Origin: Bacillota bacterium
Lineage (GTDB): Bacteria > Bacillota > Clostridia > Acetivibrionales > DUMC01
Direction: 5' to 3'
Length of the DNA stretch: 42,506 nt
Assembly (NCBI GenBank): GCA_013314855.1
Contig: JABUEW010000027.1
Coordinates: 1-42,506, forward strand
Shown here: piece by piece, positions 1 to 8,757 of the stretch
Position numbering within the stretch: the stretch's first letter is position 1
Layout: every line of letters starts with the position of its first letter
The notes under the pieces: generated by a model
The model's input: the letters and a program-made list of their open reading frames with translations, nothing else
Databases searched by the model: none
Told to the model about the DNA's origin: nothing
Made by a program: the position numbers and the translations under genes

Positions 1-67
1 ATTTTATCATTTCTATATCTTCAGGACTAAATGTCCTACCTGAAAATGTTCTATTAGTATTGTTCAT
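1..67 (-). CDS. 5' fragment of unidentified gene (partial at window edge)
   Basis: Only the first 22 codons are present; the gene runs off the left edge. The peptide begins MNNTNRTFSGRTFSPEDIE. A purine-rich GGGGGAGG stretch lies upstream of the ATG, with rather long spacing. The GRTFSPEDIE pattern is reminiscent of the start of DUF4338 (DruA-like, often IS-associated) proteins, but 22 residues are too few to assign a family. Confidence 0.4.
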   Translation of the reverse strand, partial: MNNTNRTFSGRTFSPEDIEMIK

Positions 68-184
68 GACTTGATTACCTACCTCCCCCAAGTCTACTAT
101 ACAATACTAATCTTGTACGTGTCCAACTCGGTTTTGCGAAAATATTTTTTTGCTACTCTCTATAACTCTTGTTTTCTCTTTCTT

Positions 185-301
185 TTAAATTCGTGCTTCA
201 TCTCTGATGAATACTTTAACGAGTAACAGCAAAACTGCGATAATGGTACCGGCAATAAAAGCGCTTAAAACAGCTAAAAAGATATTGGTTAAAACATTCA
301 T
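185..301 (-). CDS. small single-span membrane protein (38 aa)
   Basis: A 38-residue ORF starts at an ATG preceded by GGGGGATTAACC, a good ribosome-binding site. Residues about 7-30 form one continuous hydrophobic segment ending in a basic/acidic tail (VKVFIRDEARI). It fits a short membrane peptide of unknown function. It lies downstream of the DUF1540 gene on the same strand, separated by a hairpin. No family is recognised; the RBS and composition make it likely real. Confidence 0.5.
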   Translation of the reverse strand: MNVLTNIFLAVLSAFIAGTIIAVLLLLVKVFIRDEARI

Positions 302-324
302 GGTTAATCCCCCGTAAATGGAGT

Positions 325-350
325 AAACGCCCTGGTTAAAGGGCGTTTTG
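325..350. terminator. hairpin terminator-like
   Basis: AACGCCC at 326-332 pairs with GGGCGTT at 341-347 and is followed by TTTTG on the plus strand. It sits between the DUF1540 gene and the small membrane protein gene, both on the minus strand. The T-run favours plus-strand reading, so the direction of action is unclear. Confidence 0.5.
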
Positions 351-366
351 ATCGATTATTTATCGA

Positions 367-528
367 TTATTTATTGTCTTTGAATGTTGTGCAGCAAGTA
401 CCATCGCTTGTATCCGCTCTGCCATTACCCTTTGCATTGACTTCTATGCTGTCTGCATGGCACATACGGCTTCTGTTATAATGGCAGTTTGTTACGCCAC
501 ATTTAACGTACATCTTCGGTGCGTCCAT
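367..528 (-). CDS. DUF1540 domain-containing protein (53 aa)
   Basis: A 53-residue cysteine-rich protein. The start ATG follows GAAGGAG. The Cys pattern VKCGVTNCHYNRSRMCHADSI, followed by a distal TCC pair, is the DUF1540 signature (V-x-C-x-V-x-x-C-x-x-N...C-x-A...I-x-V), probably a small metal-binding fold. These proteins are common in Clostridia and their function is unknown. It is divergent from murT. Confidence 0.85.
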   Translation of the reverse strand: MDAPKMYVKCGVTNCHYNRSRMCHADSIEVNAKGNGRADTSDGTCCTTFKDNK

Positions 529-654
529 TCTCCTTCACTTCCTTTCAATTTTACTCTTTTATTATTTTATCCACTTTTAGAACTATTAATGTGAACATGG
601 GCATTGCTACCGCTTAATGAACCAAGGAAGTTCAAACACAACTCTTTGAAAAGT

Positions 655-683
655 TTGTGTCAACGTCTTCCTTATGTTATAAT
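655..683 (+). promoter_or_regulatory. sigma-A-type promoter of murT-gatD
   Basis: TTGTGT at 655-660 and TATAAT at 678-683 are separated by 17 bp. The pair lies about 90 bp upstream of murT. The -10 is perfect and the -35 matches TTGACA at four of six positions. Confidence 0.7.
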
Positions 684-691
684 TATATTGC

Positions 692-706
692 TATGTTGCG
701 GAAAAT
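692..706 (+). promoter_or_regulatory. 15-bp leader motif shared with the 12.1-kb gene
   Basis: TATGTTGCGGAAAAT lies 9 bp after the murT -10 box, at about the expected transcript start. The identical 15-mer occurs on the opposite strand at 12,219-12,233, in the leader of the PLP enzyme gene. Its function is unknown. Confidence 0.4.
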
Positions 707-772
707 ATATTATGGAAATATATTGCAAAGATGATTTCTCAAGAAAAAATGGAGGTATAACTAAAAACAATA

Positions 773-2155
773 ATGAACATTAGGTTAATACTGACAATAA
801 TCATATCGAAAATTGCCGTTAAATTTTGCAGGCTGATACGCCGGGGGGGAACCAGCCTTCCCGGAGGAATTGCACTTACAATATATCCCGACGTGTTAAA
901 AGAGATTTCAAAAACATTTAAAATAATTGCAGTTACAGGTACAAACGGCAAAACTACTACCACACGGGTAATAGGTCAGATATTGAAAGAAAACGGCATC
1001 GGTTATATTACCAATAAATCAGGAGCCAACCTTTTGAACGGCATAACCACTTCATTTATCGAAGCAGTGGATCTTAAGGGAAGAAGCTTTATACCAACAG
1101 CTCTCCTAGAGATTGACGAAGCTGCATTCAATAAAGTTATGGAGCATTCTGAGCCGTATATAACAATAGTCACCAATTTCTTCAGAGATCAATTGGACCG
1201 TTACGGGGAAGTTTATACTACCTTGAATAGTGTCCTTTCCGGTATCCGCAAAACACCGGGTTCCATACTTATTTTAAACGCTGATGATTCACTCTGTGCC
1301 AGCCTCGGAAGGGAATCAAGCAACAGGGCAGTTTATTATGGTTTTTCTTCTACTGCATGGAGCAATACGGAGAATACCGTAAACAGCGATGCAATGTTCT
1401 GCCTGTACTGTAAGACCAGGTATAACTATGAAAACCACATATACGGGCATCTTGGCGGCTTCATATGTCCACAATGCGGTTACAGGCGTCCGGAATCAAC
1501 AATAACATGTCTTGAAGTTACTGAGCTTACCAGCAGTTACACCCGGATAAAACTCGATATAAATGGCACTACAGCTGATGCTAAAATAAATCTACCGGGC
1601 ATTTATAACATTTATAACTGTCTTGCAGGAGCAGCTTGTGGTGCTGTACTGAGATTACCATGCGACAACATTCTAAGGGCTTTAAGCACATTTGAGTGCG
1701 GGTTTGGGAGGATGGAAGCTATAATAACCGAAGGAAAAAGCATCAAGGTCATTCTCGTAAAAAATCCCACAGGATTCAACCAGGTATTGGATTATATTCT
1801 TACTGAAGATAAGAAAATGCAAATAGCTTTCTTAATCAATGACAGGGCAGCAGACGGAAGGGATATCTCATGGTTGTGGGACGTTGATTTTGAAAAACTG
1901 GAAAAAATCTATGATAAAATTATAACCGCTTACGTTTCAGGTATCAGAGGTCCTGACATGGCAGTAAGGCTTAAATATGCAGGTTTCAACCCGGAAAAGA
2001 TAAAAATCATGAATAATTACAGCCAGCTTATTGACAATGGCCTGGCGGGAACTCCGGAAGGCAGCACCTTCTATATCCTGCCTACATATACCGCAATGCT
2101 CGATATCAGGGATATGCTCAAAAAAAATTTTAAGCTAAAGGAGTTTTGGGAATAA
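773..2155 (+). CDS. murT: MurT, lipid II isoglutaminyl synthase, Mur-ligase subunit
   Basis: A 460-residue protein of Mur-ligase type. The ATP-binding loop GTNGKT is at residues 56-61. A four-cysteine zinc insertion (CLYC...CPQC, about 205-232) is typical of MurT. The C-terminal domain (from about 310) carries KNPTGFNQVL, the DUF1727 hallmark. In the family, MurT with GatD amidates the second-position D-glutamate of peptidoglycan lipid II to isoglutamine, at the inner membrane face. gatD follows after 4 bp, so they form one operon from the promoter at 655-683. A GGAGGT lies 16 bp before the chosen ATG, longer than usual; no better in-frame start was found. Confidence 0.95.
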   Translation: MNIRLILTIIISKIAVKFCRLIRRGGTSLPGGIALTIYPDVLKEISKTFKIIAVTGTNGKTTTTRVIGQILKENGIGYITNKSGANLLNGITTSFIEAVDLKGRSFIPTALLEIDEAAFNKVMEHSEPYITIVTNFFRDQLDRYGEVYTTLNSVLSGIRKTPGSILILNADDSLCASLGRESSNRAVYYGFSSTAWSNTENTVNSDAMFCLYCKTRYNYENHIYGHLGGFICPQCGYRRPESTITCLEVTELTSSYTRIKLDINGTTADAKINLPGIYNIYNCLAGAACGAVLRLPCDNILRALSTFECGFGRMEAIITEGKSIKVILVKNPTGFNQVLDYILTEDKKMQIAFLINDRAADGRDISWLWDVDFEKLEKIYDKIITAYVSGIRGPDMAVRLKYAGFNPEKIKIMNNYSQLIDNGLAGTPEGSTFYILPTYTAMLDIRDMLKKNFKLKEFWE

Positions 2156-2159
2156 TATT

Positions 2160-2906
2160 ATGTATACTGTTGATATATGCCACCTTTATCCTGATCTGTT
2201 GAACTTATATGGCGATATGGGAAACATAATAGCTTTAAAGAAGCGCTGTGAATGGCGTGGTATACAGGCTAATATACATAATGTTTCACTCGGTGAAAAC
2301 TTCACACCTGAAAATTTCGATATCATCTTTCTCGGTGGAGGACAGGACTATGAACAGGAAATCATTAAGGACGACTTCTTAAATAATAAGGGTAATGAAA
2401 TAAGGAACGCTATAGAATACGGCAAGGTTTTTTTATGCATCTGTGGCGGATACCAGCTTCTAGGCAAATACTATAGGACATGGGACGGAAAGGAAATGGA
2501 ATTTTTGGGTGCTCTTAATCTGTGGACCATAGGCTGCAAAAAACGTATGATAGGGAACATGGTATTCGAATGCGAATTTCTTATTTCGGAAGACTTCAAT
2601 GGCAGGGTTGTAGGTTTTGAAAACCACTCCGGAAAGACGTATCTTGGCCCGGAGATAAAACCACTAGGCAGGGTAATAAAGGGATACGGTAACAATGGTG
2701 AAGACGGTTTTGAAGGTGCAGTCTATAAAAACACCTACTGTTCATATTCCCACGGAAGTCTCCTTCCAAAAAATCCAAGGCTTACCGACTATCTCATATC
2801 ATTGGCATTGAAACAGAAATACAAGGACTTCACAAGCCTGGATAAACTGGATGATTCCATTGAAGAAAAGGCGCGTATTTCAGTTATCAGGAATGTATTA
2901 AGGTAG
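2160..2906 (+). CDS. gatD: GatD, lipid II isoglutaminyl synthase glutaminase subunit
   Basis: A 248-residue class I glutamine amidotransferase of the cobyric-acid-synthase-like group. The nucleophile cysteine is in CICGGYQ (second Cys, about residue 95). The histidine is in SYSHGSLLP (about 196). It supplies ammonia from glutamine to MurT. It starts 4 bp after murT. Its last 9 bp overlap the 3' end of aroB on the opposite strand, so the two transcription units converge tail to tail. Confidence 0.95.
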   Translation: MYTVDICHLYPDLLNLYGDMGNIIALKKRCEWRGIQANIHNVSLGENFTPENFDIIFLGGGQDYEQEIIKDDFLNNKGNEIRNAIEYGKVFLCICGGYQLLGKYYRTWDGKEMEFLGALNLWTIGCKKRMIGNMVFECEFLISEDFNGRVVGFENHSGKTYLGPEIKPLGRVIKGYGNNGEDGFEGAVYKNTYCSYSHGSLLPKNPRLTDYLISLALKQKYKDFTSLDKLDDSIEEKARISVIRNVLR

Positions 2907-4013
2907 CACTAATACTTCTGAAAGGACTCTCATTATAAGTTTTTCATCATCTACAAAACACCGCATTACATCACCGATAGCGCGGGGCAGTATAAATAAA
3001 AGCCTGCCCCCTTTTACTTTTTTGTCATAAAACATTTTTTCATATACCTTTTCAGGGCTAATGCCTTTTACTACCGTGGGTAACCCTGCTTTTTCCAGTA
3101 GGTTGGTTACATCATTTACTGCTTCCTTATTTATCATTCCCATATAGTAAGCCATTCTAAACGCTCCTACCATTCCGACAGAAACACATTCCCCATGCAG
3201 GAGGCCAAAACCGGAAACACTTTCTATTGCATGGCCGATAGTATGACCAAAATTAAGTATGGCTCTTAAACCGCTTTCTTTTTCATCCTGTTCAACTACA
3301 TTGCCTTTAATTGAGCAATTAACCTTAATTACGTGTTTCATTACATCTTCATTATACTCAAATATTTTATCCAAGTTATTTCCAATGTAATTAAAAAACT
3401 CACTGTCCATAATAAGCCCATGTTTTATAACTTCTGCCATACCGGACTTGAATTCCCTCAGTGGGAGGGTTTTTAAGGAATTCACATTTATATAAACCAA
3501 CTTTGGCTGATAAAAGGTACCAATGACATTTTTTACTCCCTCAAAATCTATTCCCGTCTTCCCTCCCACACTGCTGTCTACTTGGGCCAATAAGGTTGTA
3601 GGAACCTGTATGAAATCAATACCCCTTAAATATGTGGAAGCGGCAAATCCCGTAATATCCCCCACAACACCGCCTCCGAGAGCTATAATGACGGATTTCC
3701 TGTCTAGTTTCAGTCCTATTAAAAACCTGTATATATCCTCTACGGTTTTTAGGTCCTTGCTTTTTTCTCCCGGCATAATAACATACTTATCCGGTTTATA
3801 ACCGGCGCTTTCCAAAGCCTCCATGAAGCAAGTTCCATAGAAACTATCGACATTCTTATCGGTTATAACAACAAGCTTGCCATCCACATCTATACCTGCT
3901 TCCCGGAGGCACATACCCATACTTTTGTAATCGGTTGTAATATATATGGGATAACTCCTTTCACCCAACCCAATAGTTAAATTAATTAGTTTTGACAACT
4001 GCAAATTTGACAT
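2898..4013 (-). CDS. aroB: 3-dehydroquinate synthase
   Basis: A 371-residue NAD-dependent enzyme that makes 3-dehydroquinate from DAHP in the shikimate pathway. Visible motifs are DKNVDSFYG, the glycine-rich GGGVVGD NAD site, IPTTLLAQVDSSVGGKTGID, and the metal-binding histidines in LNFGHTIGHAIE and LLHGECVSVGM. I placed the start at the ATG giving MSNLQLSK, inside the last 32 bp of ileS. A longer reading to 4070 would run deeper into ileS and lacks family support. Overlap with ileS implies co-transcription. No other shikimate genes are nearby. Confidence 0.93.
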   Translation of the reverse strand: MSNLQLSKLINLTIGLGERSYPIYITTDYKSMGMCLREAGIDVDGKLVVITDKNVDSFYGTCFMEALESAGYKPDKYVIMPGEKSKDLKTVEDIYRFLIGLKLDRKSVIIALGGGVVGDITGFAASTYLRGIDFIQVPTTLLAQVDSSVGGKTGIDFEGVKNVIGTFYQPKLVYINVNSLKTLPLREFKSGMAEVIKHGLIMDSEFFNYIGNNLDKIFEYNEDVMKHVIKVNCSIKGNVVEQDEKESGLRAILNFGHTIGHAIESVSGFGLLHGECVSVGMVGAFRMAYYMGMINKEAVNDVTNLLEKAGLPTVVKGISPEKVYEKMFYDKKVKGGRLLFILPRAIGDVMRCFVDDEKLIMRVLSEVLVLP

Positions 4014-7000
4014 TCTCCCCATTAATATTCCACTCCTTGCTGTATGCTTCACAAGGGCCTTCACCTTCACTTACCTCATTTGCAAGTACTTCTTCCGAAA
4101 TAATATCCTTGTTCTTCTCAATTATGCCGGCAATCCGTTTATTTTCTTTATAGAACAACCTTATCCTGTCTTCCACTTCAAAGTCCGCCTCTTTTCTCAT
4201 TGTCTGAACTTTGCTTATTATTTCTCTCACAAAGCCTTCTTCAATAAGTTCAGGAGTAAGGTTTGTATCAATCACTACAGTAACTCCATAATCAGTTGTA
4301 GATACAAAACCTTCTTTTTGGGTTACTTCAACAAGTACATCAGCTTCAGCCAGTTCAATCTTTTCCCCCTCAACTTCCAATACAAAGGCTTCACCTTTTT
4401 TAAACGTCTCTACTGCTTCCAAACCGTCAGCTTCACTTAAAGCCTTACTTATTTTCGGCACAAGTTTCCCAAACTTTGGCCCCACCGTCTTAAGTTGAGG
4501 TTTAAGCTTATACTCGGTAAAATATTTCGTATCCTCTGTAAATACTACTTCCTTAACATTCAATTCCTCTTCAATGAGTCTTACAAAACTGGGAGGAAGT
4601 TTAAATTCGGCTTTTACATACATCTTTCCCACAGGCTGCCTTGTCTTTATGTTAGCAGTGTTTCTTCCTGCACGGCCTAGAACGACAATTTTCAAAACAG
4701 TATCCATGTTTTCCTCCAGTTCTCTATCAATACATGCCTCATTATATACGGGAAAATCACACAAATGGACACTCTCCGGAGCAGACAGGTCAATGGTTCT
4801 TGTAAGGTTTTGATATATTTCCTCAGCCATAAAGGGAACAAAAGGCGCAGACAGTTTTGTTACAGCATCAAGTACTATATAGAGAGTCATGTAAGCATTA
4901 ATTTTGTCCTGTTCCATACCCTTTTGCCAGAAACGTTCCCTGCTTCTTCTCACATACCAATTGCTCAAATCATCGACAAAATCCTGTATAGCCCTTGCAG
5001 ATTCAGTAATACGGTAGTTTTCAAGGTTTTTGTCTACATATCTTATCAACGAGTGGAGCTTTGACAGGATCCATTTGTCCATAACCGAAAGCTTTTCATA
5101 CTCCAGCTTATAATTAATAGGATTAAACTTGTCAATATTGGCATACAGAATATAGAAGGCATAGGTATTCCATAATGTACCCATAAATTTACGCTGTGCT
5201 TCACTTACAGCCTCTTCATAAAAACGGCTTGGCAACCATGGGGCGCTTCCTGTATAAAAATACCAACGAACTGCGTCTGCTCCCTGTTTATCAAGAACAG
5301 TCCACGGATCCACTACATTCCCCTTGTGTTTGCTCATTTTCTGGCCGTCCTTATCCTGCACCAATCCCAAAACAATGCAATTTTTGTATGCAGGCTGGTC
5401 AAAAAGCAGTGTAGATATTGCGTGGAGTGTATAGAACCATCCCCGGGTCTGGTCAAGGGCTTCACTTATAAAGTCTGCCGGGAAGTTATCATTAAAAAGC
5501 TCATGGTTTTCAAAAGGATAGTGCCACTGGGCAAACGGCATTGCTCCCGAATCAAACCAGCAGTCTATAACTTCAGGTACTCTTTTCATCTTCCCCGTAC
5601 TACATTTTGGGCACTTTAATAAAACACTATCTATATAAGGCTTATGGAGCTCTATATCATCAAGGACATTTTCACCCATCTCTTTTAGCTCAGCAATACT
5701 TCCTACCATATGCCGGTGGCCGCACTCACACTCCCATATGGGCAACGGCGTACCCCAATACCTTTCACGGCTCAAAGCCCAGTCTATATTATTCTCTAAG
5801 AAATTTCCAAACCTTCCGTCTCTTATGCTTTCCGGCAACCAATTAATCTTTTTGTTGTTTTCAAGCATATTCCCTTTGACAGCAGTAGTCTTTATATGCC
5901 AAGTGTTTCGAGCATAATACAAAAGAGGTGTATCACATCTCCAGCAGAAGGGATATGAGTGTTCATAATCCATTGTTTTGTACAGGAGGTTTCTCCTGTC
6001 AAGGTCCTTAATTATTTGAGGGTCGGCATCTTTCACAAAAATGCCCTTCCATGGGATTACATCATCAATGAATTTACCCTGTTCATTTACCAGTTGGATA
6101 AAAGGCAAGTTGTATTTACGCCCAACTCTTGCATCATCTTCGCCAAATGCCGGAGCAGTATGGACTATACCTGTACCCTCAGTTAAAGTTACATAATCGT
6201 CCGCAACTACGAAAAATGCTTTTTTATCAACTTTAGCAAAATTAAACAGTGGTTCATACTCTATACCAACCAATTCATTGCCGATTTTCTTCTCCAGTAT
6301 CTCATATTCTTCTGTTAAAACTGTCTCTAATAGAGTTTCAGCAAGAATATACACCTCTTCTCCACATTTAACCTTGACATAGGTTTCTTTTGGATTTACA
6401 GTAAGACCCACATTAGACGGCAGAGTCCATGGGGTTGTGGTCCATGCCAGAAGGTAAACCCCAGGTTCTCCCTTAACCTTAAATTTAACATATATCGATG
6501 GCTCCTTAACATCCTTGTAGCCCTGGGCAACTTCATGGCTTGACAATGATGTACCACATCTGGAGCAATAAGGAACAACCTTATGCCCTTTATAAATAAG
6601 GCCTTTATCCCAAATCTGCTTCAATGCCCACCATACCGACTCAATATAACTGTTGTGGTAGGTTACATATGGATTATCCATATCAGCCCAAAAACCTACC
6701 CTGTCGCTTATTTTTCTCCATTCTTTTTCGTATTTCCATACACTTTCCTTGCATTTTTGAATAAAAGGCTCTATCCCGAACTTTTCAATCTCAGGTTTCC
6801 CATTTATACCAAGTTCTTTTTCAACTTCAAGTTCAACAGGCAATCCATGGGTATCCCAACCCGCCTTTCTTAATACTTTGTAACCTTTCATTGTTTTATA
6901 TCTCGGTATAATATCTTTTATTACCCTCGTAAGTATATGTCCTATATGTGGTTTACCATTAGCTGTAGGCGGCCCGTCATAAAAAGTAAATGTGGGGCCA

Positions 7001-7110
7001 TCCTTTCTTATTTCAATACTCTTCTCAAATATTTTATTTTCTTTCCAAAACTCTAGAACTTTTAATTCTCTTTCAACAAAGTTTAAGCTTGTAGATACTT
7101 TTCGGTACAA
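3982..7110 (-). CDS. ileS: isoleucyl-tRNA synthetase (long, eukaryotic-like type)
   Basis: A 1042-residue class I synthetase that charges tRNA-Ile. The HIGH signature is at 55-58 (GKPHIGHIL) and the KMSKS counterpart is KMSKHKGNVVDP. The editing domain is recognisable (LAWTTTPWTLPSN). The length and the GPPTANGKPHIGH start fit the second, eukaryotic/archaeal-like IleRS type rather than the about 930-residue E. coli type; in the literature that type is often linked to mupirocin tolerance. It is regulated by the T-box leader upstream and overlaps aroB by 32 bp. Confidence 0.95.
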   Translation of the reverse strand: MYRKVSTSLNFVERELKVLEFWKENKIFEKSIEIRKDGPTFTFYDGPPTANGKPHIGHILTRVIKDIIPRYKTMKGYKVLRKAGWDTHGLPVELEVEKELGINGKPEIEKFGIEPFIQKCKESVWKYEKEWRKISDRVGFWADMDNPYVTYHNSYIESVWWALKQIWDKGLIYKGHKVVPYCSRCGTSLSSHEVAQGYKDVKEPSIYVKFKVKGEPGVYLLAWTTTPWTLPSNVGLTVNPKETYVKVKCGEEVYILAETLLETVLTEEYEILEKKIGNELVGIEYEPLFNFAKVDKKAFFVVADDYVTLTEGTGIVHTAPAFGEDDARVGRKYNLPFIQLVNEQGKFIDDVIPWKGIFVKDADPQIIKDLDRRNLLYKTMDYEHSYPFCWRCDTPLLYYARNTWHIKTTAVKGNMLENNKKINWLPESIRDGRFGNFLENNIDWALSRERYWGTPLPIWECECGHRHMVGSIAELKEMGENVLDDIELHKPYIDSVLLKCPKCSTGKMKRVPEVIDCWFDSGAMPFAQWHYPFENHELFNDNFPADFISEALDQTRGWFYTLHAISTLLFDQPAYKNCIVLGLVQDKDGQKMSKHKGNVVDPWTVLDKQGADAVRWYFYTGSAPWLPSRFYEEAVSEAQRKFMGTLWNTYAFYILYANIDKFNPINYKLEYEKLSVMDKWILSKLHSLIRYVDKNLENYRITESARAIQDFVDDLSNWYVRRSRERFWQKGMEQDKINAYMTLYIVLDAVTKLSAPFVPFMAEEIYQNLTRTIDLSAPESVHLCDFPVYNEACIDRELEENMDTVLKIVVLGRAGRNTANIKTRQPVGKMYVKAEFKLPPSFVRLIEEELNVKEVVFTEDTKYFTEYKLKPQLKTVGPKFGKLVPKISKALSEADGLEAVETFKKGEAFVLEVEGEKIELAEADVLVEVTQKEGFVSTTDYGVTVVIDTNLTPELIEEGFVREIISKVQTMRKEADFEVEDRIRLFYKENKRIAGIIEKNKDIISEEVLANEVSEGEGPCEAYSKEWNINGENVKFAVVKTN

Positions 7111-7165
7111 CTTAAAATGCCTCCTTTATTCCTTTAAATTTATCGCATTATTACCATTTTCACAC

Positions 7166-7425
7166 TAAAAAACCCTCTCATCCTGCTTAAGGGACGAGAG
7201 GGGATATTCTCACGCGGTACCACCCTAATTATTATGACTATGATATCATAATCACTTCATTTTATAACGGTTTTTGCCGGCCCCTCCTACTCTTGTAATG
7301 CAATTTTGTAATACAATTTCAGGGGGGCAACTCCTGGATGATTTTCAAAGGCCTACCTTACAGGATTTCCACCGCCACCTGCTCTCTCAAAAGGTTTTAG
7401 ACCTTCTACTCTTTCCAATCATCGT
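7166..7425 (-). ncRNA. T-box leader of ileS (isoleucine specifier)
   Basis: On the minus strand the leader contains AGAGAGCAGGTGGCGGTGG and GAAATCC, typical of Stem I. The specifier context GAAAATCATCC (AUC = Ile, at 7337-7342) follows. The T-box AGGGTGGTACCGCG is at 7213-7226. A terminator stem, CCCTCTCGTCCC paired with GATGAGAGGG and then TTTTTT, is at 7167-7203. Uncharged tRNA-Ile should favour the antiterminator and read-through into ileS. The 5' boundary is approximate. Confidence 0.93.
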
Positions 7426-7513
7426 TTTTTCAATATTAAATCACATATTAAATTATATTAATCGTAATAAGCTTTAAATTAATTTGAATTATACAACACA
7501 GGTTGTTTTAATG

Positions 7514-7975
7514 TCAAGCATCCTCTGAACCATCAAACATTTGCTTTAGAATTTCAAGTTGAGATAATAATAGTGCTTCTGCTTTCGACTTAAAAATATG
7601 CAATTTTTTTTTCAATTCCTCGTATTCAAATTTTATCCTCATTACTTCCTGGTTGGCATCATTTATCATTCTTTGTGCCTTTATTTCTGCTTCTTTAATA
7701 ATATTTTCAGCCTTATCATAGGAATTCTTCTTTATTTCTTCCCCTGTTTTCTGAGCAACTAAAAGAGCATTCTGTAAAGAGTCCTCTATGGTTTTGTAAT
7801 GCTGAAGGCCTTCATTTAGCACTGAAAGTTTATCTTTTAACTCAAGATTTTCCCTAATATATGCATTATAGTCTTCAATTATCCTATCTAATACTTCATT
7901 TACTTCGTCTTCGCTATAACCCATAATAGTTTTCTTAAACGTTAAATTTTGTATATCATTTGGTGTATAATTCAT
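7514..7975 (-). CDS. divIVA: DivIVA family protein
   Basis: A 153-residue protein. The N-terminus (TPNDIQNLTFKKTIMGYSED) is the membrane-curvature-binding DivIVA domain with its conserved GY-x-x-x-EV context. Residues about 30-145 are predicted coiled coil, rich in Lys, Glu and Leu heptads. DivIVA proteins mark negatively curved poles and septa. It is the last gene of the division cluster yggS-sepF-yggT-divIVA, just upstream of the ileS T-box, as in many Firmicutes. Confidence 0.9.
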   Translation of the reverse strand: MNYTPNDIQNLTFKKTIMGYSEDEVNEVLDRIIEDYNAYIRENLELKDKLSVLNEGLQHYKTIEDSLQNALLVAQKTGEEIKKNSYDKAENIIKEAEIKAQRMINDANQEVMRIKFEYEELKKKLHIFKSKAEALLLSQLEILKQMFDGSEDA

Positions 7976-7986
7976 ACTCCATCACC

Positions 7987-8262
7987 TCAAAAGAAAGAAG
8001 ATCTAAAAATAATATTTCTTATTAATCCAATTATTAAGAACGCTAGCACAGGAGAAAAATCAAATATCATATTACGCCCAATAGCCGATCTCTCGATTAG
8101 TTCCCTCAAAGGCGCCAAAATGGGCTCGGTAATTTGATACAACAACCTGATAATACTATTATTTCTCGGTATAGGTATCCATGAAATAATCACCCTTGCA
8201 AATATTGCATATTGTATAAATATTAATAAATAGTCTATTGCTCTATAAATTGTTCCAGCCAT
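7987..8262 (-). CDS. YggT/YlmG family membrane protein
   Basis: A 91-residue protein with two hydrophobic segments (about 8-28 and 65-85). Between them lies the conserved stretch ARVIISWIPIPRNN...LYQITEPILAPLRELI, diagnostic of the YggT family. These proteins sit beside sepF and divIVA across Firmicutes and Actinobacteria and affect division or membrane organisation in an undefined way. It is 11 bp upstream of divIVA and 12 bp downstream of sepF, so it is in the same operon. Confidence 0.9.
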   Translation of the reverse strand: MAGTIYRAIDYLLIFIQYAIFARVIISWIPIPRNNSIIRLLYQITEPILAPLRELIERSAIGRNMIFDFSPVLAFLIIGLIRNIIFRSSFF

Positions 8263-8274
8263 TATAATCCTCCG

Positions 8275-8730
8275 TTACTTCATCCAAGGAAATACCCCAT
8301 CGTTTTTTAATCCATCATTAAAATCTCCCAATACATCTACATTATGAGGCGCAATTAAAAAAATTGAACCGGATATCTTATAAATACTCCCATCAAGAGC
8401 ATAAACCGCTCCACAGAAAAAATCAACCACTCTTTGGGCAGAATCCTTTTCCAACAATTCCAAGTTAACAATAACAGGTTTCTTGTTTTTTAAATGGTCA
8501 CAAATATTCTGTGCCTCATCAAAATTTTGTGGTTGAATAACAACAACCTTAAATTGGGAAGACGAATGGATATTAACTACCTTTCCTTGCTGCCTTCTAT
8601 TATTTGTACTAAAGGAAAACCTCGGTTGTTCCTCCTCATCAGCCTGATCCCTTTCGGTATACTCCTCTTCCATTTCCTCTTCAGTCTCCCAACCTACAAA
8701 ATTCAACACTTTGTCAAATAGCTTTGCCAT
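8275..8730 (-). CDS. sepF: SepF, FtsZ-anchoring division protein
   Basis: A 151-residue protein. The N-terminal amphipathic segment (MAKLFDKVLNFVGW) fits the SepF membrane anchor. An acidic, low-complexity linker runs to about residue 50. The C-terminal SepF domain (about 60-145) includes KVVVIQPQNFDEAQNICDHLKN and VVDFFCGAVYALDG. SepF tethers FtsZ to the membrane and bundles the Z-ring. The RBS GGGAG precedes the ATG. It is in the operon between yggS and yggT. Confidence 0.93.
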   Translation of the reverse strand: MAKLFDKVLNFVGWETEEEMEEEYTERDQADEEEQPRFSFSTNNRRQQGKVVNIHSSSQFKVVVIQPQNFDEAQNICDHLKNKKPVIVNLELLEKDSAQRVVDFFCGAVYALDGSIYKISGSIFLIAPHNVDVLGDFNDGLKNDGVFPWMK

Positions 8731-8757
8731 AGTGTATGTACTCCCTTCTCTTTAGTA

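Noticed and set aside
4495-6873. Many plus-strand ORFs of 60-100 codons inside ileS
   Set aside because: They are antisense shadows of a well-supported 1042-codon gene and have no RBS or recognisable domains.
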